From positions 1 to 5,301 of the forward strand of contig JAFGOG010000628.1 of NCBI GenBank assembly GCA_016926595.1: a DNA stretch of 5,301 nucleotides. The letters run 5' to 3'. Under the pieces are notes generated by a model that had not been told where the DNA came from, did not search any database, and saw nothing but the letters and a program-made list of their open reading frames with translations. Position numbers and translations under genes: made by a program. Each line of letters opens with the position of its first letter. Within the stretch, counting starts at the first letter, position 1. Shown one piece after another: positions 1 to 5,301 of this stretch. This DNA comes from Anaerolineae bacterium (GTDB taxonomy: Bacteria; Chloroflexota; Anaerolineae; JAAYZQ01).

Positions 1-1101
1 AAAATAGGCCTCATAGCCCGAAATCTGGAGCTCGTCCCGCATCGTCTGTAGCTCGCGCCGCAGATTGCGGTTGACCGGGATGCCCTGCTCGCGGCGCAGC
101 TTTTCCATCTCATATTCCTTCTCGCCGGCGACATAGATCCGATCCTGATCGGGCGCCCGGCGCGAGGCCTGCAGCGCCCGCATGATCTGGCCGGTGATGC
201 GGCGCGATGCCGCCAGCGGGACAAAATGCTCGACGTCGATGGCCAGGAAAAAGTGCCCCAGCATGTAGGGCCGGCGCGAGCCGTCGGCGGCGAACCCCAG
301 TAGGTCTTTCATGAACATCCCGCCGCACAGCGACGCTGACAGGATTTCGACCATCGTCGCCAGGTCATAGCCTTTGTAGCCAGCCATCAGCTCGCCGGCG
401 CCGCCCAGCGGCAGCAGGGCGGCCGCTCCCGCCCCCAGGTCGGTCAAGATCTGGCCCGGATCGATCAGCGGCTTCCCCTCGGGATCGATCACCCAGCCTT
501 CGGGTATCGGCTTGTCGATGCGGGCGGCTACCTCGATCTTGCCCCGCTGCGTGATCGACGTCGCGCCGTCGAAACAGAATGGGAAGGGCATGTCGGAAGG
601 CGCGGCAAAGGCGATCGGATTGGTGCCCAGCATCGGTTCGGTGCCAAAGGTCGGCGCTATAGCCGGGCGGGCGTTGGTCACCGTCAGGCCGATCATCCCC
701 TCCTTGGCCGCCAAAGTGGGATAGTATCCGGCGATGCCAAAGTGGCTGCTGTTGCGCACCGCCACCGCGCCCAGGCCATACCGCCGGGCCTTGTCCATGG
801 CCAGGCGCATCGACCGGTAGGCGATCACGTGGCCCATGCCGTGATGGCCGTCCACTACAGCGGTCGTCTCTGTCTCGCTGACGACCTCGATCTCGGTGCG
901 AGCCGCCTGCATGCCGGCCTTGATCCGGTCATAATAGTACATCAGGCGGCTCACGCCGTGGGTCTCGATCCCATGCAGGTCGGAAGCGATCAGCACGTCG
1001 GCGCAGATGCGCGCGTCTTCCTCGGGCACGCCGAGCCCTTTGAACACGTCGAGCATGAAATCGGCCATGACAGTGACGGGAATGTAGGTGATCTCAGACA
1101 T
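1..1101 (-). CDS. Ldh_2-family malate/L-lactate-type NAD(P)-dependent dehydrogenase (3' end cut off)
   Basis: A frame open from ATG at 1101 to the window edge gives 367 residues, beginning MSEITYIPVTVMADF and ending GYEAYF. Members of this family are usually about 340-370 residues, so only a few codons should be missing. Hallmarks seen: DLHGIETHGVSRL (41-53), with His48 matching the catalytic His of family members such as YiaK and AllD; NSSHFGIAGYY (117-127); GTNPIAFAAP (159-168); and, further on, LLPLGG followed by GYKGYDLATMVEILS. The C-terminal part has the usual YVAGEKE and GIPVNRNL segments. The family is cytosolic, oxidises 2-hydroxyacids (malate, lactate, sulfolactate, ureidoglycolate) or reduces the matching ketoacids with NAD(P)H, and is unrelated to classical Rossmann-fold LDH/MDH. 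The substrate cannot be told from sequence alone. A GAGG-type ribosome site supports the start. The gene follows rimO by 27 bases and probably depends on the rimO promoter, since I see no convincing promoter in the gap. Confidence 0.93.
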   Translation of the reverse strand, partial: MSEITYIPVTVMADFMLDVFKGLGVPEEDARICADVLIASDLHGIETHGVSRLMYYYDRIKAGMQAARTEIEVVSETETTAVVDGHHGMGHVIAYRSMRLAMDKARRYGLGAVAVRNSSHFGIAGYYPTLAAKEGMIGLTVTNARPAIAPTFGTEPMLGTNPIAFAAPSDMPFPFCFDGATSITQRGKIEVAARIDKPIPEGWVIDPEGKPLIDPGQILTDLGAGAAALLPLGGAGELMAGYKGYDLATMVEILSASLCGGMFMKDLLGFAADGSRRPYMLGHFFLAIDVEHFVPLAASRRITGQIMRALQASRRAPDQDRIYVAGEKEYEMEKLRREQGIPVNRNLRRELQTMRDELQISGYEAYF

Positions 1102-1103
1102 TT

Positions 1104-1110
1104 CTCCCTC
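1104..1110 (-). promoter_or_regulatory. ribosome binding site of the dehydrogenase gene
   Basis: On the minus strand GAGGGAG lies just before AAATG. Taking GAGG as the anti-SD match leaves a 5-base spacer to ATG at 1101. This fixes the start at the MSEITYIP methionine. Confidence 0.7.
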
Positions 1111-1115
1111 TCAGC

Positions 1116-1130
1116 AGACCTGGCAGGTCT
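1116..1130. repeat. 15-base palindrome between rimO and the dehydrogenase gene
   Basis: AGACCTGGCAGGTCT is a perfect inverted repeat of two 7-base arms around one central base. As RNA it could fold into a 6-bp stem with a 3-base loop. It covers the last two bases of the rimO stop codon (1129-1131) and ends 5 bases before the ribosome site of the next gene. No T-run follows it in the minus direction, so it is not a typical intrinsic terminator. It could be an operator-like site, an mRNA hairpin at the gene junction, or a copy of a dispersed short palindrome. Only one copy was noticed in this window. Confidence 0.6.
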
Positions 1131-2457
1131 ATATCTCTCCTATTAGATCGTATTCCATCGCCCCCGTGATCCGCGCCGCTACCATCTCCCCAACCATCGC
1201 CTGGCCCGGCAGGAGCACCAACCCGTCGATCTCGGGCGCGTCGCGGTAGGACCGGCCCACGCTCAGACCATCGCCCTGGCCCTCGACCAGCACCTCCAAC
1301 GTCCGGCCGACCTGCGCCCGGTTCAATTCCAGTGAAATCCCCTGCTGCAGGGCCATCAGCCGCGCGCGGCGCTCGGCCTTGACCGGCTCGGGCACCGGGT
1401 TGGGCAAGGCGGCGGACGGCGTCCCCTCCTCAGGCGAGTAGACGAACACGCCTGCCCGGTCGAAACGGGTTTCGGCCACAAATTCGAGGAGCGCCTGGAA
1501 CTCGGGTTCTGTCTCGCCCGGGTAGCCGACGATGAGCGACGTGCGCAGCGCCAGGTCGGGCATCGCCGCCCGCAGGTCGGCGATCAGGCGCCGCGTCTGC
1601 GCCACGTTGGCGGGGCGTTTCATACGCCGCAGCACGCCGGGGTGGGCGTGCTGCAGCGGCAGGTCCAGGTAATGGCAGACGCGGGGATCGCTGGCCATGA
1701 CTGCGATCAGCCGCTCGCTGACATGGCCGGGGTAGGCGTACATCAACCGTAGCCAACGCAGATCGGGCGCAGCAGCCAGGATCGCTTCCACCAGGCCGGG
1801 CAGCCCATCCCGGCGGCCCCAGTCCCGGCCATAGGCGGTCGTATCCTGCGCGATCAGGATGATCTCCTGTACCCCCTGGCCTACCAGCTCGACGACGTCG
1901 GCCGTCACCGCCTCGACCGGCCGGCTGACGGCTGGCCCCTTGATGCGCGGAATGGTGCAGAAACTACACGGCGCGCTGCACCCATCGCCGATCTTGACAT
2001 AGGCTGTCGCTCCTTGGCGGGCGAAGGAACGGCTGCGAGCCGGGGTCCCATCGCCTGCCGGCAGGGGATCGCCCAGCAGAGCCACCGGATCCCGTCGCCG
2101 CCGGGCCTTGCCAATCTCCAGCTCGGCCACGATGCGATCGATCTCGCCCCAGCGCCTGGTGCCGAGAAGGGCATCTACGCCTGGGATCTGGTCTATCAGC
2201 CGCTCGCCCCACAACTGCGGCAGGCAGCCGGCGGCGATCAGCGCCTGGCCAGGTCGCTTTTTGCGGGCCAGACGCCGCAGCTCGTCGAGCGACTCTACCC
2301 GGGCGTCGTGGACAAAGCCGCAGGTATTGACTACCAGCACCTGGGCTTGCCGTGCGCCGTCGACGATTTCGTGCCCCACGCCCTCCAGCAGGCGAGCCAT
2401 GCCCTGGGCGTCCACCAGGTTCTTGGGGCACCCCAGCGATTCCAAGTAGACCCTCAC
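1129..2457 (-). CDS. rimO: Ribosomal protein S12 methylthiotransferase RimO
   Basis: This is a 442-residue radical-SAM enzyme that adds a methylthio group to a conserved aspartate of ribosomal protein S12 (Asp88/89 in E. coli). The N-terminal UPF0004 domain carries the three ligands of the auxiliary 4Fe-4S cluster: Cys10 in ESLGCPKNLVDAQGM, Cys46 in VNTCGFV and Cys78 in AAGCLPQ. The radical-SAM domain holds GCSAPCSFCTIPRIKG, a CxxxCxxC triad of Cys160, Cys164 and Cys167. It also has AQDTTAYG (203-210), LDLPLQHA (264-271) and SLIVGYPGETE (307-317). A C-terminal TRAM domain (about 376-442) contains GRSYRDAPEIDG (401-412), typical of RimO and not of MiaB or MtaB. E. coli RimO is 441 residues, so the length fits. 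I chose GTG at 2457. The frame stays open up to an ATG at 2574, but the 39 extra residues look unlike protein, fall partly upstream of the promoter, and precede the canonical RVYLESLGCPKN start. The gene is first in a likely operon with the downstream dehydrogenase. Confidence 0.95.
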   Translation of the reverse strand: MRVYLESLGCPKNLVDAQGMARLLEGVGHEIVDGARQAQVLVVNTCGFVHDARVESLDELRRLARKKRPGQALIAAGCLPQLWGERLIDQIPGVDALLGTRRWGEIDRIVAELEIGKARRRRDPVALLGDPLPAGDGTPARSRSFARQGATAYVKIGDGCSAPCSFCTIPRIKGPAVSRPVEAVTADVVELVGQGVQEIILIAQDTTAYGRDWGRRDGLPGLVEAILAAAPDLRWLRLMYAYPGHVSERLIAVMASDPRVCHYLDLPLQHAHPGVLRRMKRPANVAQTRRLIADLRAAMPDLALRTSLIVGYPGETEPEFQALLEFVAETRFDRAGVFVYSPEEGTPSAALPNPVPEPVKAERRARLMALQQGISLELNRAQVGRTLEVLVEGQGDGLSVGRSYRDAPEIDGLVLLPGQAMVGEMVAARITGAMEYDLIGEI

Positions 2458-2466
2458 CCTTGTTTT

Positions 2467-2472
2467 CCCCTC
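2467..2472 (-). promoter_or_regulatory. ribosome binding site deciding the GTG start of rimO
   Basis: On the minus strand GAGGGG lies 9 bases before GTG at 2457 (spacer AAAACAAGG). It fits translation from GTG rather than from the distant upstream ATG. It sits almost at the predicted 5' end of the transcript, so it may be only partly present in the mRNA. Confidence 0.55.
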
Positions 2473-2475
2473 GAC

Positions 2476-2504
2476 AGTGTACCATGCCGCTTTCGAGTTG
2501 TCAA
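2476..2504 (-). promoter_or_regulatory. sigma70-type promoter of rimO
   Basis: Reading leftward, a perfect -35 box TTGACA (2504-2499) is followed by exactly 17 bases and then TACACT (2481-2476), a 4-of-6 match to TATAAT. The -10 box is preceded by TGG, giving an extended -10 (TGn). Transcription should begin near 2468-2471, leaving a leader of only about 11-14 bases before GTG at 2457. This is a sequence match only. Confidence 0.75.
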
Positions 2505-2534
2505 TTGGCGGCGCGCGCTTCCAATCTCCCGGTC

Positions 2535-2563
2535 TTGCAGATTGGTGGATTGTGCGGTATAAT
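2535..2563 (+). promoter_or_regulatory. sigma70-type promoter of the histidine kinase gene
   Basis: Reading rightward, TTGCAG (2535-2540, only TTG matches the -35 consensus) is followed by 17 bases and a perfect TATAAT (2558-2563). The likely start is A2570, seven bases downstream, which gives a leader of about 74 bases before the kinase ATG. The box is back to back with the rimO promoter, with 30 bases between the two -35 elements. Confidence 0.7.
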
Positions 2564-2579
2564 GGGGCCATCACGACCA

Positions 2580-2622
2580 GCCTGCCCGCGCACGACCGCC
2601 TGAAGTTACGCCCCGGGCAGGC
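2580..2622 (+). promoter_or_regulatory. hairpin in the 5' leader of the kinase mRNA
   Basis: GCCTGCCCG (2580-2588) is the exact reverse complement of CGGGCAGGC (2614-2622), giving a 9-bp GC-rich stem around a 25-base loop, inside the predicted untranslated leader. It does not resemble a riboswitch class I can name. A role in translation or mRNA stability is only inferred. Confidence 0.45.
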
Positions 2623-2633
2623 CTCAAAGGCTC

Positions 2634-2637
2634 AGGA
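2634..2637 (+). promoter_or_regulatory. ribosome binding site of the histidine kinase gene
   Basis: AGGA lies 6 bases before ATG at 2644 and supports that start. It sits in the loop of a small possible hairpin, AGGCT (2628-2632) pairing with AGCCT (2638-2642). Confidence 0.65.
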
Positions 2638-2643
2638 AGCCTC

Positions 2644-4437
2644 ATGGAAGACAAAGCTGGCTTGGGCAAGCAGGCCGAGCGCCGCGCCCGCGAATTGGCT
2701 GCCCTGGTCGAAGTGGGCCGCGACATCACGGCCACACTGGATCTGGACCGCGTGCTAGAGCGGATCGCCCAGCACGCCTGGCGGATCCTGGAACCCGACG
2801 ACTGCGACCTGTACCTCATGGAACCGGATGGGCAGACCGCGAAAGCCATCGTCTCCCTCGGCCTCTATGCCGCCGAGACAATGGCCTCCCCGGTCTATAT
2901 GGGCGTAGGGATCGTCGGCCATGTTGCCAAGAGCGGCATAGCCGAGATGGTCAACGACATGCTGACCGACCCGCGCTCTATCCAGATTCCCGGCACGCCT
3001 GACGAAGAGCCGCAGGCCATGATCTGCGCCCCGCTGCTGTCCAAAGGCCAAGTGATCGGCGTTATGGCCCTGAGCCGGATGGGCGAGCGCCGCTTTGTCC
3101 AGGACGACCTCGATTTCCTGGTCAGCCTGACCCAGCAGGCGGCCGTCGCCATCGAGAACGCCCGCCTGTACAAAGCCACGCGCCAGGCAGAGGCCGAGGC
3201 GCGGCGGCGGGCCGACCTGTTGTCTGCTCTGCACCAACTGGCCCTCGACATATCCAGCGAGCTGGCCCTGGATCGGCTGCTCGAGGCGGTCGTCCACCAC
3301 ACCCTGGATCTGCTGGAACGCGACGTTAGCGACCTGTGGCTGTACGACCCGGCCTGTGATTGCCTGCGGTGCGTAGTCAGCATCGCCGGTTGGCCGGCGG
3401 TCACCGGCGTGACCCTGCGGCCGGGCCAGGGATTGACCGGCCAGGTATTCGCCACCGGCCAGCCGATCGTCGTCGACGACTACTGGAGCTGGGCCAGCGC
3501 CGAGCCCGCCTTTTCCCCCGAGCCGGTGGGACCGGTGGCCAGTGTACCGCTTATCTGGAAGGGGCAGGTGCTCGGCGTGCTCGAAGCCTCTGGCCGGCAG
3601 GGCAGCAGCCCCTTCTCCGACGCCGAAGTCCACGCCATGTCGCTGTTGGCGACCCAGGCCGCCATCGCCATCCAAAACGCCCGGCTGTACGACGCCGCCC
3701 AGCAGCGCGCCCAGGAGCTGTCGATCGCCCTGGCCCAGCAGCGCGAGATCGACCATTGGAAGGCCGAGTTTATCCAGAACGTGTCGCACGAGCTGCGCAC
3801 TCCGCTGACCCTCATCCAGGGCTATGCCGAGATGCTGAACGACGGCGAGCTCGGCGACCTGTCGGCCGCGCAGCGCAAGCCGATCACGATCATCACCAAC
3901 CAGGCGCAGGCTCTGCAGGCGTTGGTCGCCGACATGCTGGCCATCCTCCGCGCCGAAGCCCAGGCCATGCAGATAGAGCCCGTCTCACTGGCCGATCTGG
4001 TCCTGGCCGCCGTAGACGATTTTCAGGGGCTGGTCGGCCAGTCGGAGCTGACCCTGGAAACCGATCTCCAGTCCGACGCGCCGCTGGTCAACGCCGATCC
4101 ACGCCAACTGCGCAAGGTTATGGACAACCTTCTATCCAACGCCGTCAAATTCACGCCGGCTGGCGGGCGATTGACGGTACGCGTCTATGCCTGCCAGGAC
4201 GGCGCCTGCGTCCAGGTGTCCGACACCGGCATTGGCATCCCACCCGACCAATTGGACCGGATATTCGAGCGCTTTTACCAGGTGGACAGTTCCATCCGCC
4301 GGCGGTACGAGGGGGCCGGCCTGGGGCTGGCCCTGGTTCACGAGATCCTCGAGGGGCACGGCGGCTGGATCAAAGCCGAGAGCAAAGGCGTTCCCGGCCA
4401 CGGCAGCGTCTTTACCTTCTGGCTGCCGGCGGCCTGA
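2644..4437 (+). CDS. Cytosolic sensor histidine kinase, GAF-GAF-HisKA-HATPase_c
   Basis: A 597-residue kinase with no signal peptide or membrane segment, so it should act in the cytosol. Order of parts: a short N-terminal helix; GAF1 (about 20-175); a charged helical linker (about 176-195); GAF2 (about 196-349); a second helical linker (about 350-372); HisKA with FIQNVSHELRTPLTLIQGY, His382 being the predicted phospho-acceptor; and HATPase_c (about 480-597). The ATP site is intact: N-box DNLLSNAVKFT (494-504), G1 DTGIGIP (527-533), F-box FERFY (541-545), G2 GAGLGLAL (557-564) and G3 GHGSVF (585-590). It should autophosphorylate and pass phosphate to a response regulator, but none is encoded here, so it looks like an orphan kinase. 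The ligand is unknown. GAF2 holds an unusual Cys cluster, PACDCLRC (Cys238, Cys240, Cys243). I see no recognisable bilin-binding motif. The gene has its own promoter and ends before a double hairpin. Confidence 0.93.
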   Translation: MEDKAGLGKQAERRARELAALVEVGRDITATLDLDRVLERIAQHAWRILEPDDCDLYLMEPDGQTAKAIVSLGLYAAETMASPVYMGVGIVGHVAKSGIAEMVNDMLTDPRSIQIPGTPDEEPQAMICAPLLSKGQVIGVMALSRMGERRFVQDDLDFLVSLTQQAAVAIENARLYKATRQAEAEARRRADLLSALHQLALDISSELALDRLLEAVVHHTLDLLERDVSDLWLYDPACDCLRCVVSIAGWPAVTGVTLRPGQGLTGQVFATGQPIVVDDYWSWASAEPAFSPEPVGPVASVPLIWKGQVLGVLEASGRQGSSPFSDAEVHAMSLLATQAAIAIQNARLYDAAQQRAQELSIALAQQREIDHWKAEFIQNVSHELRTPLTLIQGYAEMLNDGELGDLSAAQRKPITIITNQAQALQALVADMLAILRAEAQAMQIEPVSLADLVLAAVDDFQGLVGQSELTLETDLQSDAPLVNADPRQLRKVMDNLLSNAVKFTPAGGRLTVRVYACQDGACVQVSDTGIGIPPDQLDRIFERFYQVDSSIRRRYEGAGLGLALVHEILEGHGGWIKAESKGVPGHGSVFTFWLPAA

Positions 4438-4494
4438 GAATCCCGGTTTTCAACCGCTTTCCAACGAGAATCGATGCCCACAGGGGCCAAGAAG

Positions 4495-4524
4495 AAGGGC
4501 CAGCGGATTGCTCCGCTGGCCCTT
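4495..4524. terminator. strong hairpin between convergent genes, likely terminator
   Basis: AAGGGCCAGCGGA (4495-4507) pairs perfectly with TCCGCTGGCCCTT (4512-4524): a 13-bp stem with a 4-base loop. Leftward, the stem ends in TT and runs on into CTTCTTGG, a modestly T-rich tail, so it suits termination of the PKD gene best. Rightward, the tail is GACTGCTTCC, poor in T. Its position between two converging genes suggests it serves both. Confidence 0.72.
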
Positions 4525-4533
4525 GACTGCTTC

Positions 4534-4557
4534 CAGGCGCCGGCTTACCGGCGCCTG
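4534..4557. terminator. second GC-rich hairpin of the tandem pair
   Basis: CAGGCGCCGG (4534-4543) pairs perfectly with CCGGCGCCTG (4548-4557) around the loop CTTA, a 10-bp very GC-rich stem. It begins 6 bases past the stop of the PKD gene and 9 bases from the other hairpin. There is no T-run on either side, so it may act as an mRNA 3'-end stabiliser or help the neighbouring hairpin rather than terminate alone. Confidence 0.55.
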
Positions 4558-4563
4558 ACCATC

Positions 4564-5301
4564 TTACTGCTGTGGCGGGTAGTTCCTGGAGATGATCGGC
4601 AGGTAGTAGTAGTAATAGTATTGGCTGACTGTCACCGTGTGCTGCACTGACGTCTGCCCGCACCCGTTCGTGACCGTCAAGATGACCAGGTGGTCGCCCG
4701 GCGTGGCAAAGGCGTGAAGCACCGACTGCCCGCCAGCCGTCGTCCCATCGTCAAAGTCCCAATGCCAGTTGAGGGGCGGCGAGCCAGCGGCGACCGACCC
4801 GGTAAAGTCGATCGTCTCGCCCACCCACGGGTTCGTCGGGAACCAGGTAAAGTCGGCGCCTGCCACAGCCTCGCAGACGCAGATCCGCTCCCACCAGGTG
4901 TCCTGGCCGCACTGGTTAGAGACGGTCAGCGTCGGCGTGTAGCAGCCGGTCCACACGTAGGTGTGGGTCGGGTCCTCCTCACTCGACGTCCCGCCGTCGC
5001 CAAAGGTCCAGGTGTAGGTCAGCGGTTCCACACCGGTCACCGTCGCGTCAAAGGCAACCTGCGTGCCGGTGATGGTGTAGGCCACGTCGGCGATGGTCGC
5101 CGGCTCGAGCACCGTCATCGTCACCGGGATGGTGACCTCGGGCGTGTCGGGGTCGTTGCTGGTGATGAGCAGGTCGCCGTTGTAGACGCCCGGAGCCAGG
5201 CCGGTGGAGTCGAAGGTGACATCGACGACAACGCACTCACCCGGAGGCACGGTGCCGCTGATCGGGTCTTCGCTCAGCCACGGGATGTCGGATACCGGCG
5301 A
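4564..5301 (-). CDS. C-terminal part of a probably secreted PKD-domain protein with a Tyr-rich LPIISRN tail
   Basis: The frame is open across the right edge, so 245 C-terminal residues are seen and the N-terminus is missing. GTG at 5250 could be read as a start, but coding sense runs on upstream (DIPWLSEDPISGTV), so it is internal. Residues 1-66 form an Ig-like beta-sandwich repeat: SGTVPPGE, then DVTFDSTGLAPGVYNGDLLI and TSNDPDTPEV, a pattern common in large bacterial surface proteins. Two PKD domains follow: one with WTFGDGGTS (98-106) and HTYVWTGCYTPTLTV, the other with WDFDDGTTAG (181-190) and HAFATPGDHLVILTV. The tail is six tyrosines (228-233) and LPIISRNYPPQQ. PKD domains are extracellular beta-sandwiches used for adhesion, spacing or carbohydrate and protein contact, and no catalytic domain is visible in this part. 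There is no C-terminal membrane helix or standard LPXTG signal. It converges on the kinase gene, with two hairpins between them. Confidence 0.88.
   Translation of the reverse strand, partial: SPVSDIPWLSEDPISGTVPPGECVVVDVTFDSTGLAPGVYNGDLLITSNDPDTPEVTIPVTMTVLEPATIADVAYTITGTQVAFDATVTGVEPLTYTWTFGDGGTSSEEDPTHTYVWTGCYTPTLTVSNQCGQDTWWERICVCEAVAGADFTWFPTNPWVGETIDFTGSVAAGSPPLNWHWDFDDGTTAGGQSVLHAFATPGDHLVILTVTNGCGQTSVQHTVTVSQYYYYYYLPIISRNYPPQQ
4603..4620 (-). repeat. short TAC/TAT trinucleotide run encoding six tyrosines
   Basis: On the minus strand the codons run TAC TAT TAC TAC TAC TAC, a small in-frame microsatellite just before the LPIISRN end of the PKD protein. Gain or loss of a unit would change only the number of tyrosines and would not shift the frame. 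Confidence 0.75.

Noticed and set aside
742..1146. 134-residue plus-strand open frame opposite the dehydrogenase start
   Set aside because: It is antisense to the conserved N-terminal half of the dehydrogenase, His-rich in the way mirror frames often are, and resembles no known protein.
2014..2562. 182-residue plus-strand open frame opposite rimO
   Set aside because: It is a shadow of the rimO coding strand with no domain, and it crosses the rimO promoter.
2458..2574. N-terminal extension of RimO from ATG 2574
   Set aside because: The 39 extra residues do not resemble the family, which begins at RVYLESLGCPKN, and the stretch contains the rimO promoter itself. GTG 2457 has a ribosome site and gives the normal family length.
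2755..3789. 344-residue minus-strand open frame opposite the kinase gene
   Set aside because: It is a mirror frame produced by GC-rich codon use inside a clearly real kinase gene. It has no recognisable domain and its composition is that of an antisense shadow.
4444..4456. Small hairpin CGGTT-TTC-AACCG after the kinase stop, followed by CTTT
   Set aside because: A 5-bp stem with a 3-base loop is too weak to call a terminator beside the much stronger hairpins at 4495-4557.
3360..4526. 388-residue plus-strand open frame overlapping the kinase in another frame
   Set aside because: It is Arg/Pro/Gly-rich with no domain, and it lies over HisKA and HATPase_c motifs that are intact in the true frame.
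4603..4620. TAC repeat as a phase-variation switch
   Set aside because: Units are 3 bases and in frame, so length changes cannot turn the gene on or off. The run is short and already interrupted by TAT.
4564..5250. PKD protein starting at GTG 5250
   Set aside because: The 17 codons upstream to the window edge are open and continue a typical Ig-like repeat. No ribosome site was used to support this GTG, so it is taken as internal.

Overview
The window is GC-rich (above 60% by eye) bacterial chromosome. It carries four protein genes, two of them cut by the window edges. I see no mobile element, CRISPR array, rRNA or tRNA. The best guess at a source is a Chloroflexota (Chloroflexi) bacterium, perhaps Anaerolineae or Chloroflexia. 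This rests on the style of the RimO N-terminus, the cytosolic multi-GAF histidine kinase, and a PKD-repeat surface protein ending in a Tyr-rich 'LPIISRN'-type tail. The assignment is recalled family resemblance, not a database result.

Layout. Positions 1-1101 (minus) hold an almost complete Ldh_2-family malate/L-lactate-type dehydrogenase whose stop lies just outside the window. Positions 1129-2457 (minus) hold rimO, the radical-SAM methylthiotransferase for ribosomal protein S12. It lies 27 bases upstream of the dehydrogenase and probably shares its transcript. A 15-base palindrome fills much of that gap. Positions 2458-2643 are a compact divergent control region: a strong sigma70-type promoter fires leftward into rimO, and a second one with a perfect TATAAT fires rightward into a sensor kinase. 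Only 30 bases separate the two -35 boxes. Positions 2644-4437 (plus) encode a soluble GAF-GAF-HisKA-HATPase_c histidine kinase, with no response regulator in view. Positions 4438-4563 separate convergent genes and hold two strong perfect hairpins in tandem, likely a bidirectional terminator. Positions 4564-5301 (minus) are the C-terminal 245 residues of a probably secreted protein: one Ig-like beta-sandwich repeat, two PKD domains, six consecutive tyrosines and an LPIISRNYPPQQ end.

How the genes relate. rimO (translation maintenance) and the dehydrogenase (central or secondary metabolism) look co-transcribed but have no obvious biochemical link. The kinase is a stand-alone cytosolic sensor of unknown signal. 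The PKD protein is an independent transcription unit. No obviously new system is visible. The points most worth checking are the C-terminal tail of the PKD protein, the structured leader and divergent promoters of the kinase, the very short rimO leader, the palindrome at the rimO/dehydrogenase junction, and a Cys cluster in the second GAF domain.
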